Shown piece by piece: positions 7,823 to 14,304 of a DNA stretch of 19,325 nucleotides. Position numbers and translations under genes: made by a program. Under the pieces are notes generated by a model that searched no databases, was not told where the DNA came from, and was given only the letters and a program-made list of their open reading frames with translations. The DNA is from Anaerolineae bacterium (GTDB taxonomy: Bacteria; Chloroflexota; Anaerolineae; B4-G1). Location: NCBI GenBank assembly GCA_016783285.1, contig JADHWW010000034.1, forward strand, positions 1-19,325, read 5' to 3'. Position 1 is the first letter of the stretch, and the number at the start of each line of letters is the position of its first letter.

Positions 7823-8445
7823 AGTCGCCGAATCAACGCTTGAGCCTCGCGCTCAAAGAAACGCCGCACGTCGGGCCAGGAGACCGGCTTGAGCATTTCC
7901 GGCATCGGGTCGGCCTCGGCGTCCTCAAAGTATATCAGACTCTTCAGGAGATGAGTAAAGTTGTACTCCACTCCTTCGTACTTGCGCCCTACAAGTGGAA
8001 GCATCTCTCGCAAGGTGAGAAAATCCTGACATAAAAAGTACAGATCAATAAAGTCCCGCTTCTTGCCCCTGCTGGCGATGGCATCCAACTTCATCACCGC
8101 TAAATCCTCAAGGGCCGCTATCCGCACTGCGCCAAATAGCGCCGGTGGGGTCAGGAGACGGTAAGGATAAATGGAAAAACTGATACGAACGTCGTTGAGG
8201 GCACCGAGAAAAGTGCCTTCACCTTCTTGCTCCACGATCAGTCGCCCCAGTGGACCCAGAAAGCGCCGGGGAGCACCCTTGTCGAATGGCGCAGGCGAAA
8301 AGAAATCCAGATCGTAGGAACGCCGATGCCCCAGATGCAGGGCAATCGCTGTGCCACCAGCCAGATAGAACTGGGCCGCCAGAGGGGTTTGGCCTACCAA
8401 TTCCAGACTTGCCTGTACTTTTGCTGAAATTCCTTCGACATACAT
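7819..8445 (-). CDS. AbiEii-type nucleotidyltransferase (toxin component)
   Basis: The 208-residue protein belongs to the AbiEii/AbiGii nucleotidyltransferase family. Its motifs are YLAGGTAIALHLGHR at 27-41 (G30-G31), SYDLDFF at 43-49 (D45, D47), and MKLDAIASRGKKRDFIDLYF at 118-137 (K119, D121, D131). AbiE toxins are type IV toxin-antitoxin nucleotidyltransferases that arrest growth; whether this copy is toxic is not shown. The ATG follows GAGGAAG at about 4 nt. It lies inside the upstream DUF6922-type gene, giving a 52-bp overlap and arguing for a co-evolved pair. The stop overlaps the methyltransferase start as ATGA. A diverged partial copy lies at 10506-10591. Confidence 0.9.
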   Translation of the reverse strand: MYVEGISAKVQASLELVGQTPLAAQFYLAGGTAIALHLGHRRSYDLDFFSPAPFDKGAPRRFLGPLGRLIVEQEGEGTFLGALNDVRISFSIYPYRLLTPPALFGAVRIAALEDLAVMKLDAIASRGKKRDFIDLYFLCQDFLTLREMLPLVGRKYEGVEYNFTHLLKSLIYFEDAEADPMPEMLKPVSWPDVRRFFEREAQALIRRL

Positions 8446-8690
8446 CTCACTTCCTCACGTGGCACGCTGAGTACATTCAACCAAAAATTCGCGCTCTTGC
8501 GAGAAAGAGCACGGCTCGTCTTCAGCACCTCCACGATTTCCTCGCGCGAGAAGCGGCGCTCCATCCAGCGCACCGAGGGGAGGTCGCCGTACTCCAGCAG
8601 CCGCTCAATGACGTAACGCGGGTACTCGCTGACGTCCAACTTGGCCGGGTCAATGTCCCAAAAGTAACGATAAGCACATTCAGGCAGCAT
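8394..8690 (-). CDS. DUF6922-type protein, likely partner/antitoxin of AbiEii
   Basis: The 98-residue protein has YRYFWDIDPAKLD near 8-20, VIERLLEYGD near 27-36, and LSRKSANFW near 62-70. This pattern is typical of small DUF6922 proteins commonly found immediately upstream of AbiEii-like nucleotidyltransferases. Its 3' end overlaps the AbiEii-like gene by 52 bp, so the two are translated from one mRNA in different frames. GGTGAG lies about 6 nt before the ATG. By analogy with AbiEi/AbiEii the small partner may repress or neutralise the toxin, but it is not an AbiEi homologue by eye, so the antitoxin role is inferred. Confidence 0.85.
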   Translation of the reverse strand: MLPECAYRYFWDIDPAKLDVSEYPRYVIERLLEYGDLPSVRWMERRFSREEIVEVLKTSRALSRKSANFWLNVLSVPREEVRCMSKEFQQKYRQVWNW

Positions 8691-8706
8691 GACATTCTCA
8701 CCCGTC

Positions 8707-10485
8707 TCACAGCCGGGGCAACTGCCGCAATCCCACGTGCGCCAGCAACTCGTCGAACTCGGGCCGCGCCGACCACAGGATGCCGCGCCCGGCGGCGTAC
8801 TCTTTCGCCTCCGGCGTCAGGCCGCTGTTGGCGAACAGCCATAGTCGTAGCGTGAGCGGGTCCATATCCTCCTGCACTATCTCCCCCTGCCTCACCAGAT
8901 CCTCCAGCACTTTAACTCCCGCTTGATCCTCGGCCCACCATTTGGATTGGCACACCCACACCTCTCCTCCGGCGTCGCCGAGCACGTCGATCTCCCGTCC
9001 CGCGCCAGCGCCTAGACGCATTCGCTGTCGAACGTATATGAAGCGGTGTGGCATTCGAACTTGCCTCTCACGGTTGAATAACCGGCCCGGCAACACCTCG
9101 CGCTGCGCGGCCCACAACACCTGTGCCATGAACACCTCCGCCAGATACCCCTTGTATTCGGCCACTCTGCGCTTTAACTTTTGGTAACGTCTCACTATCT
9201 CGGCGGTCACCCGTTCCTGATTTTGCCCCTCCACCTCGATCCGCCCCCACACTCGCAGAAACTCGAGCAGGATGGGGTCCTTCACCTTGCGAAACCAGCC
9301 GCCCAGTTCCAGGTATTCCAGCAGGTCGCCCCGCGATAGTTTGACTAACACGTCACGGATGGTGTCGAGTGACACGCGCGTCCCCTCGCGGGCTTCCAGT
9401 TCCCGCTGGATGCGCTCCACGTCCAGTCTGTCCCCTTCCTCCAGGGCCGACAGGTAGAGGATCCATTTCGTGATCCCGTACTCGTTGAGCCGCTCGATCC
9501 AGCGGTTCACCTGGTCGCTCAACTCGCCCCAGATAAAGCCGGAACTGAGGTCCACGGCCAAGAGTTCATTGAGCGACTCTTCATCTACGATGGGCTTTTG
9601 CTGCTTGGCCGCCTGCCGCACCACCGCCGTGACGTAGAACGGGTTGCCCCCGCAGCGTTCCGCGACGACCGGAGCCATCACCTGGGGCATCTGCGCGTGG
9701 TAATACCGGGCTGCTTTCAGCGCCAGTTCGGCCCCATAGTAACCGGTCATCGGCTCGATCACCTCACTGTCGAATCTGCCGAACAGCGCCCCGCGCCCAA
9801 TAATCTCCCGCCCCAGAATGCTCATCGCCGAGCCGGTCACAAAGTGGGGGCAGGTCGGCGACTCTACCGCCTCTTGCATCCAGCCGACCACGTCAAAGTC
9901 GTACTGGGGCAGACGGGTGTTCTGGAACTCGTCCAGGAACATTACGATGGTGGAATCGTCGATGTCCGAAATCTGCCGTGGTATCCACAAGGCAGTTTTG
10001 GACGGTGAGTGGATACCATTGACGATGGCCTTGTGCTTACGCAGCAGCAAGTCCAGTGTTCGGGTGAAAGGATATAGCGATCTGACTTTTTCGACCAGTT
10101 GTAAGAGTTCATCGCCTCCTGGGACATCTATCACCAACTCGGGCTGAGACGTGTAGAACCCAACGTAATAACGCAGCAAGTTTTCCAGGTAACGGATGGC
10201 AAATCCACGCTCGTCCACTTGCTTGTCGGGAAAACTGTAGTACACCGGCACGACTGCGTTGGGGTCTCTGGGATCTTGCTCGAAAAAGAGCCGATTGACC
10301 ACCCGCTTAAAGATCTCGGTCTTGCCCATGCGCCGCCGGCCCAGCAGCACCGTGGACATGGTGCGGCGGGTGGCCGCTTTTAGCGCGGCCTCGTAAAAGT
10401 AATCCAGGAATTCCGTCCGGTCCGTGTACACCTCTTCCGGCACGAGCGGTTTGACCACCCAGGGCGCGTTCTTTTTGCCATTCAT
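8707..10485 (-). CDS. STAND/archaeal-type AAA ATPase with C-terminal PD-(D/E)XK-like nuclease domain
   Basis: The 592-residue protein has, counting from the ATG, Walker A GRRRMGKT at 49-56, Walker B IVMFLDEF with D185-E186, a sensor-like VTGSA near 216-220, and GGNPFYV near 279-285, as in archaeal/STAND-type ATPases. Winged-helix-like segments follow at about 330-410. The C-terminal 150 residues carry EIDVLG then VWVCQSKWW (D500, Q513, K515), a PD-(D/E)XK arrangement in which Q replaces the usual E. Such ATPase-nuclease proteins recur in mobile and defence islands; the target is unknown. ATG 10485 is preferred because AAGGAGG sits 7 nt before it, although a GTG at 10488 is in frame. A 16-bp gap to the DUF6922-type gene suggests one transcript. 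The gene has no heptamer arrays, unlike neighbouring glycan genes. Confidence 0.85.
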   Translation of the reverse strand: MNGKKNAPWVVKPLVPEEVYTDRTEFLDYFYEAALKAATRRTMSTVLLGRRRMGKTEIFKRVVNRLFFEQDPRDPNAVVPVYYSFPDKQVDERGFAIRYLENLLRYYVGFYTSQPELVIDVPGGDELLQLVEKVRSLYPFTRTLDLLLRKHKAIVNGIHSPSKTALWIPRQISDIDDSTIVMFLDEFQNTRLPQYDFDVVGWMQEAVESPTCPHFVTGSAMSILGREIIGRGALFGRFDSEVIEPMTGYYGAELALKAARYYHAQMPQVMAPVVAERCGGNPFYVTAVVRQAAKQQKPIVDEESLNELLAVDLSSGFIWGELSDQVNRWIERLNEYGITKWILYLSALEEGDRLDVERIQRELEAREGTRVSLDTIRDVLVKLSRGDLLEYLELGGWFRKVKDPILLEFLRVWGRIEVEGQNQERVTAEIVRRYQKLKRRVAEYKGYLAEVFMAQVLWAAQREVLPGRLFNRERQVRMPHRFIYVRQRMRLGAGAGREIDVLGDAGGEVWVCQSKWWAEDQAGVKVLEDLVRQGEIVQEDMDPLTLRLWLFANSGLTPEAKEYAAGRGILWSARPEFDELLAHVGLRQLPRL

Positions 10486-10505
10486 CACTGCCCCTCCTTT
10501 GCTTT

Positions 10506-10591
10506 ACTGATACGAACACCATTGAGAGCGCCGAGAAAAGTACCTTCACCTTCTTGCTCCACGATCAGTCGCCCCAGTGGACCCAGAAAGC
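10506..10591 (-). pseudogene. 86-bp remnant of a second AbiEii-like gene
   Basis: Bases 10506-10591 align without gaps to 8179-8264, inside the intact AbiEii-like gene. There are six substitutions (93% identity), and every one is a transition. In the AbiEii frame five of the six fall at third codon positions; one codon changes Asp to Gly. This means the source gene diverged while still under protein-level selection and was truncated later. The fragment lies between the ATPase Shine-Dalgarno and the GT4 coding region, in the same orientation as the intact copy. It makes a direct repeat 2327 bp apart that flanks the ATPase gene, the DUF6922-type gene and the 5' part of the AbiEii-like gene. Confidence 0.9.
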
Positions 10592-11748
10592 CTCCCCTTC
10601 TCCTCCAGCAGCCGCTCGAAAAGCGCCTCGTACTCTGCCGCCGTGCGCTCGGTGTTCCACCGCTCCGCGATCTCTTCCCTGGGTCGCACGTAGCCGGCCT
10701 TGTGGCCCACTACCTGGATAATCGCTTCGGCCAAGGCGACGCTATCGCCCACTGGCACCACCTCTCCCATCCCCGTCCGCAGCACCGGCTGGCGCACTCC
10801 CGGCAGGTCGCTGGCAATCGAGGGCGTCCCGCATAACATCGCCTCCACCTGCACCAGCCCAAATGTCTCGGTGGAGTTAAGGCTGGGGACGACAATGACG
10901 TTCAAATTAGGATATAAAGCCGCCAGTTGCAACGGGTTGAGGACACCCACGAACTTCCAACGTTCCTCGTATTGGCGGAACAGCGGAGCCAGCCGCCGGG
11001 CGTAAGCCTCCTCGCCCAACACGTCCCGGTACTGGCCGGCGAAGAGCACGCGCGCCTCCGGGTAAACCTCCAGCACACGCGGTAGTGCATTCAACAGCAT
11101 CTCGACACCCTTCTCGGCCGCCAGCCGCGCCGCCATCCCGATCACCGGCCCGCTCCCATCCAGATTGTGCATCCTGGCGAAGGCCGCCACCGCCCCCGTC
11201 CCCACCTCCGGCAGTTCCACCGGCGGCGGAATGACCTCCAACTTGCGGTGGAAAGTGCGCAGAAAGGGGGAATGGTCGGCGAAGTCCTGCGTATAGGCGA
11301 CCACCCGGTGGGTCAGAAGTCCAGCCAGCCGGTTCATCCCGTGCACGACCCGGTTGACCAGATGGTTGAACGGGCTGGGTGGGAGTTGCAGGTCACAATG
11401 GTAGGTCAACGTCGTGGGTTTGCCCATCAGACGACCCCGCGCCGCCACACCCGCCGCGTCGAACTGCGGCAGGTGCAGGCTGACGACGTCGTGCTCCCGC
11501 ACCAATCGCGTCGCCAGCCAGCCGAACGTCGGCATGATGACTCCCTTGCTGACGCGAAAGAGCACCGGCGCGCGCACGACCCGCACGCCATCCTCCAGCG
11601 CCTCGATGGGCCGGGAGCGGTCAAAGCGCGAGGTCAGCACGGTGACCTGGTGCCCCCGCGCCGCCAGCCCTCGCGCCAGCCGCTCGGCGTAGATGGTCAG
11701 GCCGCTGGTGTGAGGGCGGTAGTAAGTTAGGACAATCAATATTTTCAT
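10546..11748 (-). CDS. GT4-family (GT-B fold) glycosyltransferase
   Basis: The 400-residue cytoplasmic glycosyltransferase has an N-terminal Rossmann half beginning MKILIVLTYYRPHTSG, with a GLT-type acceptor loop. The donor-site residues R208 and K213 lie in GMAARLAAEKG, and an EX7E motif (E294 to E302, TETFGLVQVEAM) is the hallmark of retaining GT4 enzymes. It should transfer an NDP-sugar to a lipid or glycan acceptor. Its ATG overlaps the upstream epimerase stop as ATGA. The final 14 residues (387-400, LSGSTGATDRGARR) and the stop are encoded by the AbiEii remnant read in another frame, so the native C-terminus has probably been replaced. All catalytic motifs lie upstream of that point, so activity is probably retained. 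Confidence 0.9.
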   Translation of the reverse strand: MKILIVLTYYRPHTSGLTIYAERLARGLAARGHQVTVLTSRFDRSRPIEALEDGVRVVRAPVLFRVSKGVIMPTFGWLATRLVREHDVVSLHLPQFDAAGVAARGRLMGKPTTLTYHCDLQLPPSPFNHLVNRVVHGMNRLAGLLTHRVVAYTQDFADHSPFLRTFHRKLEVIPPPVELPEVGTGAVAAFARMHNLDGSGPVIGMAARLAAEKGVEMLLNALPRVLEVYPEARVLFAGQYRDVLGEEAYARRLAPLFRQYEERWKFVGVLNPLQLAALYPNLNVIVVPSLNSTETFGLVQVEAMLCGTPSIASDLPGVRQPVLRTGMGEVVPVGDSVALAEAIIQVVGHKAGYVRPREEIAERWNTERTAAEYEALFERLLEEKGRLSGSTGATDRGARR

Positions 11749-12773
11749 TTCTCAAATAACTCACGGTTGGCGACGACCCACTCGTACAGCCGCCGGATGC
11801 CCTCCTCGACTCCCACCTGTGGTCGCCACCCCAACTCGCGCCCGGCTTTGCGAATGTCGGAGATGTAGATAGGTTGGTCGCCGGGGCGCCAATCATCGTT
11901 GGAGACGGGGATGGAGTGACCGATCAACCGCTCCAGGATCGGGCTGAACTCGGCCCACACCGACATCGTGTGCGCCGGGCCGCCGCCGACGTTGTACACC
12001 TGCCCGGCTGCGACGTCAATGTGGGCGATGGCGGCGTCGTAAGCGTCGAGCAGGTCGTCAATGAACAGCACATCGCGCACCTGCTTGCCGTTGCCGTAGA
12101 TGGTGATGGGCTGACCGGTGATGGCGGCGATGATGAACCAGGCCACCCAGCCCTGATCCTCGACGCCCATCTGCCGGGGGCCATAGATGCACGATTGGCG
12201 AAACACCACCGTTGGCAGGCCGTAGATGCGAGCATAGTCGCGCACGTATTGGTCGCCTGCGCCCTTGGAGCACCCGTAGGGCGAGCAAAAATCAAGCGGC
12301 TGCGTCTCTGGGATGCCCAGCGGAAAATCGCGGTAGGCGTAGCGGGTCTCCTGCTCGATCACCGCCACCTCCTCCATCCCGCCATAGACTTTGTTGGTGG
12401 AGGCGTAGAGAAAGATGGGATTGGTGCCCGCGTGTCGCGCCGCTTCCAGCGCGTTGAAGGTGCCCAGCGCGTTGTCCTCGAAATCGGAACGGGGATCTTT
12501 CACCGAGGTAGTCACCGCCGTCTGCCCGGCCAGGTGCACGACGACGCCGGTTTTCCGCGCCGCCTGGGCCAGGGTATCGTAATCGCGCACGTCGCCCACC
12601 ACGAGATGCAGATTGCCCGCGCCGTGCTGCTCGCGTAACCAGGCCACGTTGGCCCCGCTGCCCCGGCGCGACAGGTTGTCGTATACCGTCACCTGCTCAC
12701 CCCGGCTCAGCAGCCGGTGAACATAGTTGCAGCCGATAAAACCGGCTCCGCCTGTGACAAGAAAACTAGCCAA
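11745..12773 (-). CDS. rfbE: CDP-paratose 2-epimerase-like extended SDR
   Basis: The 342-residue extended short-chain dehydrogenase has a TGGAGFIG NAD-binding motif at 7-14, STNKVYG at 125-131, and catalytic Y166/K170 in LDFCSPYGCSKGAGDQY. It also has FRQSCIYGPRQ and VEDQGWVAWF. The STNKVYG, SPYGCSKG and DQGWVAWF combination is characteristic of CDP-paratose (tyvelose) 2-epimerases, which interconvert CDP-paratose and CDP-tyvelose for surface polysaccharides. No CDP-sugar synthesis genes are in the window, so the substrate is inferred and another NDP-sugar is possible. The start is TTG, supported by AAAGGAG 7 nt upstream. It is coupled by ATGA to the GT4 gene, so the product is probably a donor for that enzyme. 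Confidence 0.85.
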   Translation of the reverse strand: MASFLVTGGAGFIGCNYVHRLLSRGEQVTVYDNLSRRGSGANVAWLREQHGAGNLHLVVGDVRDYDTLAQAARKTGVVVHLAGQTAVTTSVKDPRSDFEDNALGTFNALEAARHAGTNPIFLYASTNKVYGGMEEVAVIEQETRYAYRDFPLGIPETQPLDFCSPYGCSKGAGDQYVRDYARIYGLPTVVFRQSCIYGPRQMGVEDQGWVAWFIIAAITGQPITIYGNGKQVRDVLFIDDLLDAYDAAIAHIDVAAGQVYNVGGGPAHTMSVWAEFSPILERLIGHSIPVSNDDWRPGDQPIYISDIRKAGRELGWRPQVGVEEGIRRLYEWVVANRELFEK

Positions 12774-12780
12774 TGTCTCA

Positions 12781-12787
12781 CTCCTTT
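12781..12787 (-). promoter_or_regulatory. Shine-Dalgarno selecting a TTG start
   Basis: AAAGGAG on the minus strand sits exactly 7 nt before the TTG of the epimerase gene. No ATG or GTG in that frame is better placed, so the TTG start is well supported. Confidence 0.8.
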
Positions 12788-12790
12788 GGG

Positions 12791-12830
12791 GGAATTTAAG
12801 ATTTACGGATTGAAGATTTGGAGATTTGCG
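12791..12830. repeat. Alternating 7/8-bp ATTT-type units
   Basis: Bases from about 12795 divide into ATTTAAG, ATTTACGG, ATTGAAG, ATTTGGAG and ATTTGCG, alternating 7 and 8 bp. This is a degenerate AT-rich array in the 171-bp gap between the flippase-like and epimerase genes, in the 5' untranslated region of the latter. Confidence 0.65.
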
Positions 12831-12875
12831 CTGCCTACTGAAAATCGTTGGAAATCTACGTCTAGCGCGTCCTCT

Positions 12876-12899
12876 GGCCTGGACTTGACAATCCAGGCC
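12876..12899. other. Perfect 8-bp hairpin in the flippase/epimerase gap
   Basis: GGCCTGGA at 12876-12883 pairs exactly with TCCAGGCC at 12892-12899 across an 8-nt loop. No T-run follows on either strand, so it is not a classical terminator. It could be an operator-like palindrome or an mRNA stability element between the two genes. Confidence 0.6.
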
Positions 12900-12922
12900 G
12901 AGCGTCCGAGTAGTTACAATCC

Positions 12923-12951
12923 ATCAATCTCAAATCAACAAATCTCAAATC
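12923..12951. repeat. AAATCAAC/AAATCTC repeat overlapping a stop codon
   Basis: About two units of the same AAATCTC/AAATCAAC repeat found at 6960-6989. The TGA of the flippase-like gene (12945-12947) and its last codons lie inside it, so the repeat has replaced or created the end of that gene. Confidence 0.85.
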
Positions 12952-13922
12952 ACTTCAACGTCGGCCCGTAGCCAACCAAGAGAGAGGTTCTGCCGGGCCA
13001 GGCCGATCAGTCCCAGCAGGACCATCAGAACGTACTGGTAAGTGTGCGCGGCAAAGGCGATGACGACGGCGTCAGCAGCGTCCACGCCAAAGGGCAACAC
13101 CAGCGCGTACCTGGCGATGGCGTGGAACACCCCCATCGCTCCGGGCGACGCCGGCACCGCCATGCCCAGCCCGATGGCACAGGTGAGGAAACTTGCCTCG
13201 ACCAACGATGGTTGGTCGAGAAAGGCCCATAGGATGGCCAAGTAGTACCCGACGACAAAGGCCCAGGCCACGACCGACCAGACCAACAGGCCAGCGACGC
13301 GCCGGGCCGAGCGCAGCGCGGCCAGTCCGTCCAGGAGACCACCCAGTACCTGCATCCACCGCTCGACGTCAATGCGCGGGAGACGGGAGAGCAGCGCGCG
13401 CAAAAGTCTCCGTCCCTGGTCAGGCCACAGGGCGAGCGCGATGAGCACGGCCAGCGCAGCCAGCGCCCCCACCCCGGCCACTATGGCGGCCTCCCTGATC
13501 CAGCCGGCCTCTCCCACGAAGGGCAGCGTGACCGCCAGCAACAGCACCACCATCAGCATGTCCAGCACGCGCTCGACGACGACGGTGGAGAGTGCCGCGC
13601 TCATCCTGACCCGGCCTCCCAATCCAATCGCCACCGCCCGCGCCGGGTCGCCCAGGCGGAAGAGGAACACGTTACTCACCAGGTAGCCGATGTTGGTCAC
13701 GGCGAAAGATTCGCCCAGGCTGACCTCTGGCCCTAGCAGGATGCGCCAGCGGATCGAACGCGCCAGGAGATAGGCCAGGAGCGAGACGGCGGCCGGCGCA
13801 AAGTAACGCCAATCGGCCCGGCGCAGCGCCACGCCCACCTGGGCCCACTCGATGCCGACCAGGGCCAGGATGAGACAAACCAGGCTAATTGCAATGCCGA
13901 TCCAGAGACGCCACTTGCGCAT
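12945..13922 (-). CDS. LPG_synthase_TM (UPF0104/AglD-type) flippase-like membrane protein
   Basis: The protein is about 325 residues from ATG 13922 and is almost entirely hydrophobic, with about 8 membrane segments. Family features are the N-terminal pattern RYFAPAAVSLLAYLLARSIRW, the FLFRLGDPARA loop, the VVVERVLDM segment, and a C-terminal GLGMAVPASPGAMGVFHA stretch. The family includes lysylphosphatidylglycerol synthase membrane domains and proteins next to polyprenol-sugar glycosyltransferases; a role in glycolipid transfer or flipping is inferred from context. Other in-frame starts are ATG 13931 and GTG 13994. The -10 of a promoter overlaps ATG 13931 and places transcription start at about 13923, so a leaderless start at 13922 is preferred. 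The C-terminus lies inside a dispersed repeat. Confidence 0.85.
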   Translation of the reverse strand: MRKWRLWIGIAISLVCLILALVGIEWAQVGVALRRADWRYFAPAAVSLLAYLLARSIRWRILLGPEVSLGESFAVTNIGYLVSNVFLFRLGDPARAVAIGLGGRVRMSAALSTVVVERVLDMLMVVLLLAVTLPFVGEAGWIREAAIVAGVGALAALAVLIALALWPDQGRRLLRALLSRLPRIDVERWMQVLGGLLDGLAALRSARRVAGLLVWSVVAWAFVVGYYLAILWAFLDQPSLVEASFLTCAIGLGMAVPASPGAMGVFHAIARYALVLPFGVDAADAVVIAFAAHTYQYVLMVLLGLIGLARQNLSLGWLRADVEVI

Positions 13923-13929
13923 GACGGAC

Positions 13930-13958
13930 ATTATACCATCAGGAGGCGGTAACTGCAA
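13930..13958 (-). promoter_or_regulatory. Minus-strand promoter, possibly leaderless
   Basis: On the minus strand, TTGCAG (13953-13958) and a perfect TATAAT (13930-13935) are separated by 17 nt. Transcription would begin about 7 nt after the -10, at the ATG at 13922, giving a leaderless message for the flippase-like gene and probably the whole glycan block. Confidence 0.6.
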
Positions 13959-13994
13959 TGACAGCAGGAAGCGTGCGCGGGCAAAAGTCCCCAC

Positions 13995-14022
13995 TTGCCT
14001 TTGTCTCCAGTTCGACTATAAT
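13995..14022 (+). promoter_or_regulatory. Plus-strand promoter of the nucleoside ABC operon
   Basis: TTGCCT (13995-14000), a 16-nt spacer and a perfect TATAAT (14017-14022) precede the BMP operon by about 280 nt. It is divergent to the minus-strand promoter; the -10 boxes are about 80 bp apart, so one regulator could control both directions. Confidence 0.6.
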
Positions 14023-14028
14023 ATGTCT

Positions 14029-14304
14029 ACCGCGCCGAACAGGTGGCCGGTTCGTATCTTTTCAATATTCCAGGGCGATCGTGCCGTAGCCGCGATTTCC
14101 ATATCGCGCCAGCCCAGCGAGGTATGGAAACCGCTCGGTTGAGCGTTCGACTGAGGCTCACGCCGAAGGCTCGCGCCGAAACCTCGTCTACTTTGTCAAA
14201 GATACGCCGGTTTCACGTACAGGCGAAAGGAGGTAAGTATATAGAGAACCTTTGGCTGTGCCCCCTGGTGAACAACGAGTCAAATTCAAAATAAGGAGGA
14301 GAAA
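14029..14304 (+). other. Structured 5' leader of the BMP operon with a dispersed palindromic element
   Basis: This non-coding stretch holds a 6-bp hairpin (CGCGAT 14091-14096 with ATCGCG 14103-14108). It also holds a 9-bp hairpin with two G-U pairs (14134-14142 with 14147-14155, loop GCGT). The second lies in a dispersed TTCGACTGAGGCTCACG-CCGAAG element that also occurs, reversed, at 2827-2850. An orphan AAAGGAGG at 14226-14233 has no usable start codon nearby. The true Shine-Dalgarno AAGGAGG (14293-14299) is 5 nt from the ATG. I recognise no known riboswitch; the purine aptamer core is not visible. Confidence 0.55.

Noticed and set aside
8522..8842. 106-codon minus-strand open frame overlapping the DUF6922-type gene
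   Set aside because: The composition is Arg/Cys-rich and the frame is inconsistent with the DUF6922 motifs; shadow.
10307..10549. 80-codon frame starting in the AbiEii remnant
   Set aside because: It lies mostly in another frame of the ATPase gene; its start is in the remnant and it has no domain support.
12876..12899. Rho-independent terminator of the flippase-like gene
   Set aside because: A perfect stem but no T-run on the minus strand; left as an unassigned palindrome.
14029..14304. Purine riboswitch before the nucleoside importer
   Set aside because: The conserved loop and junction bases of the purine aptamer are not present, only simple hairpins.
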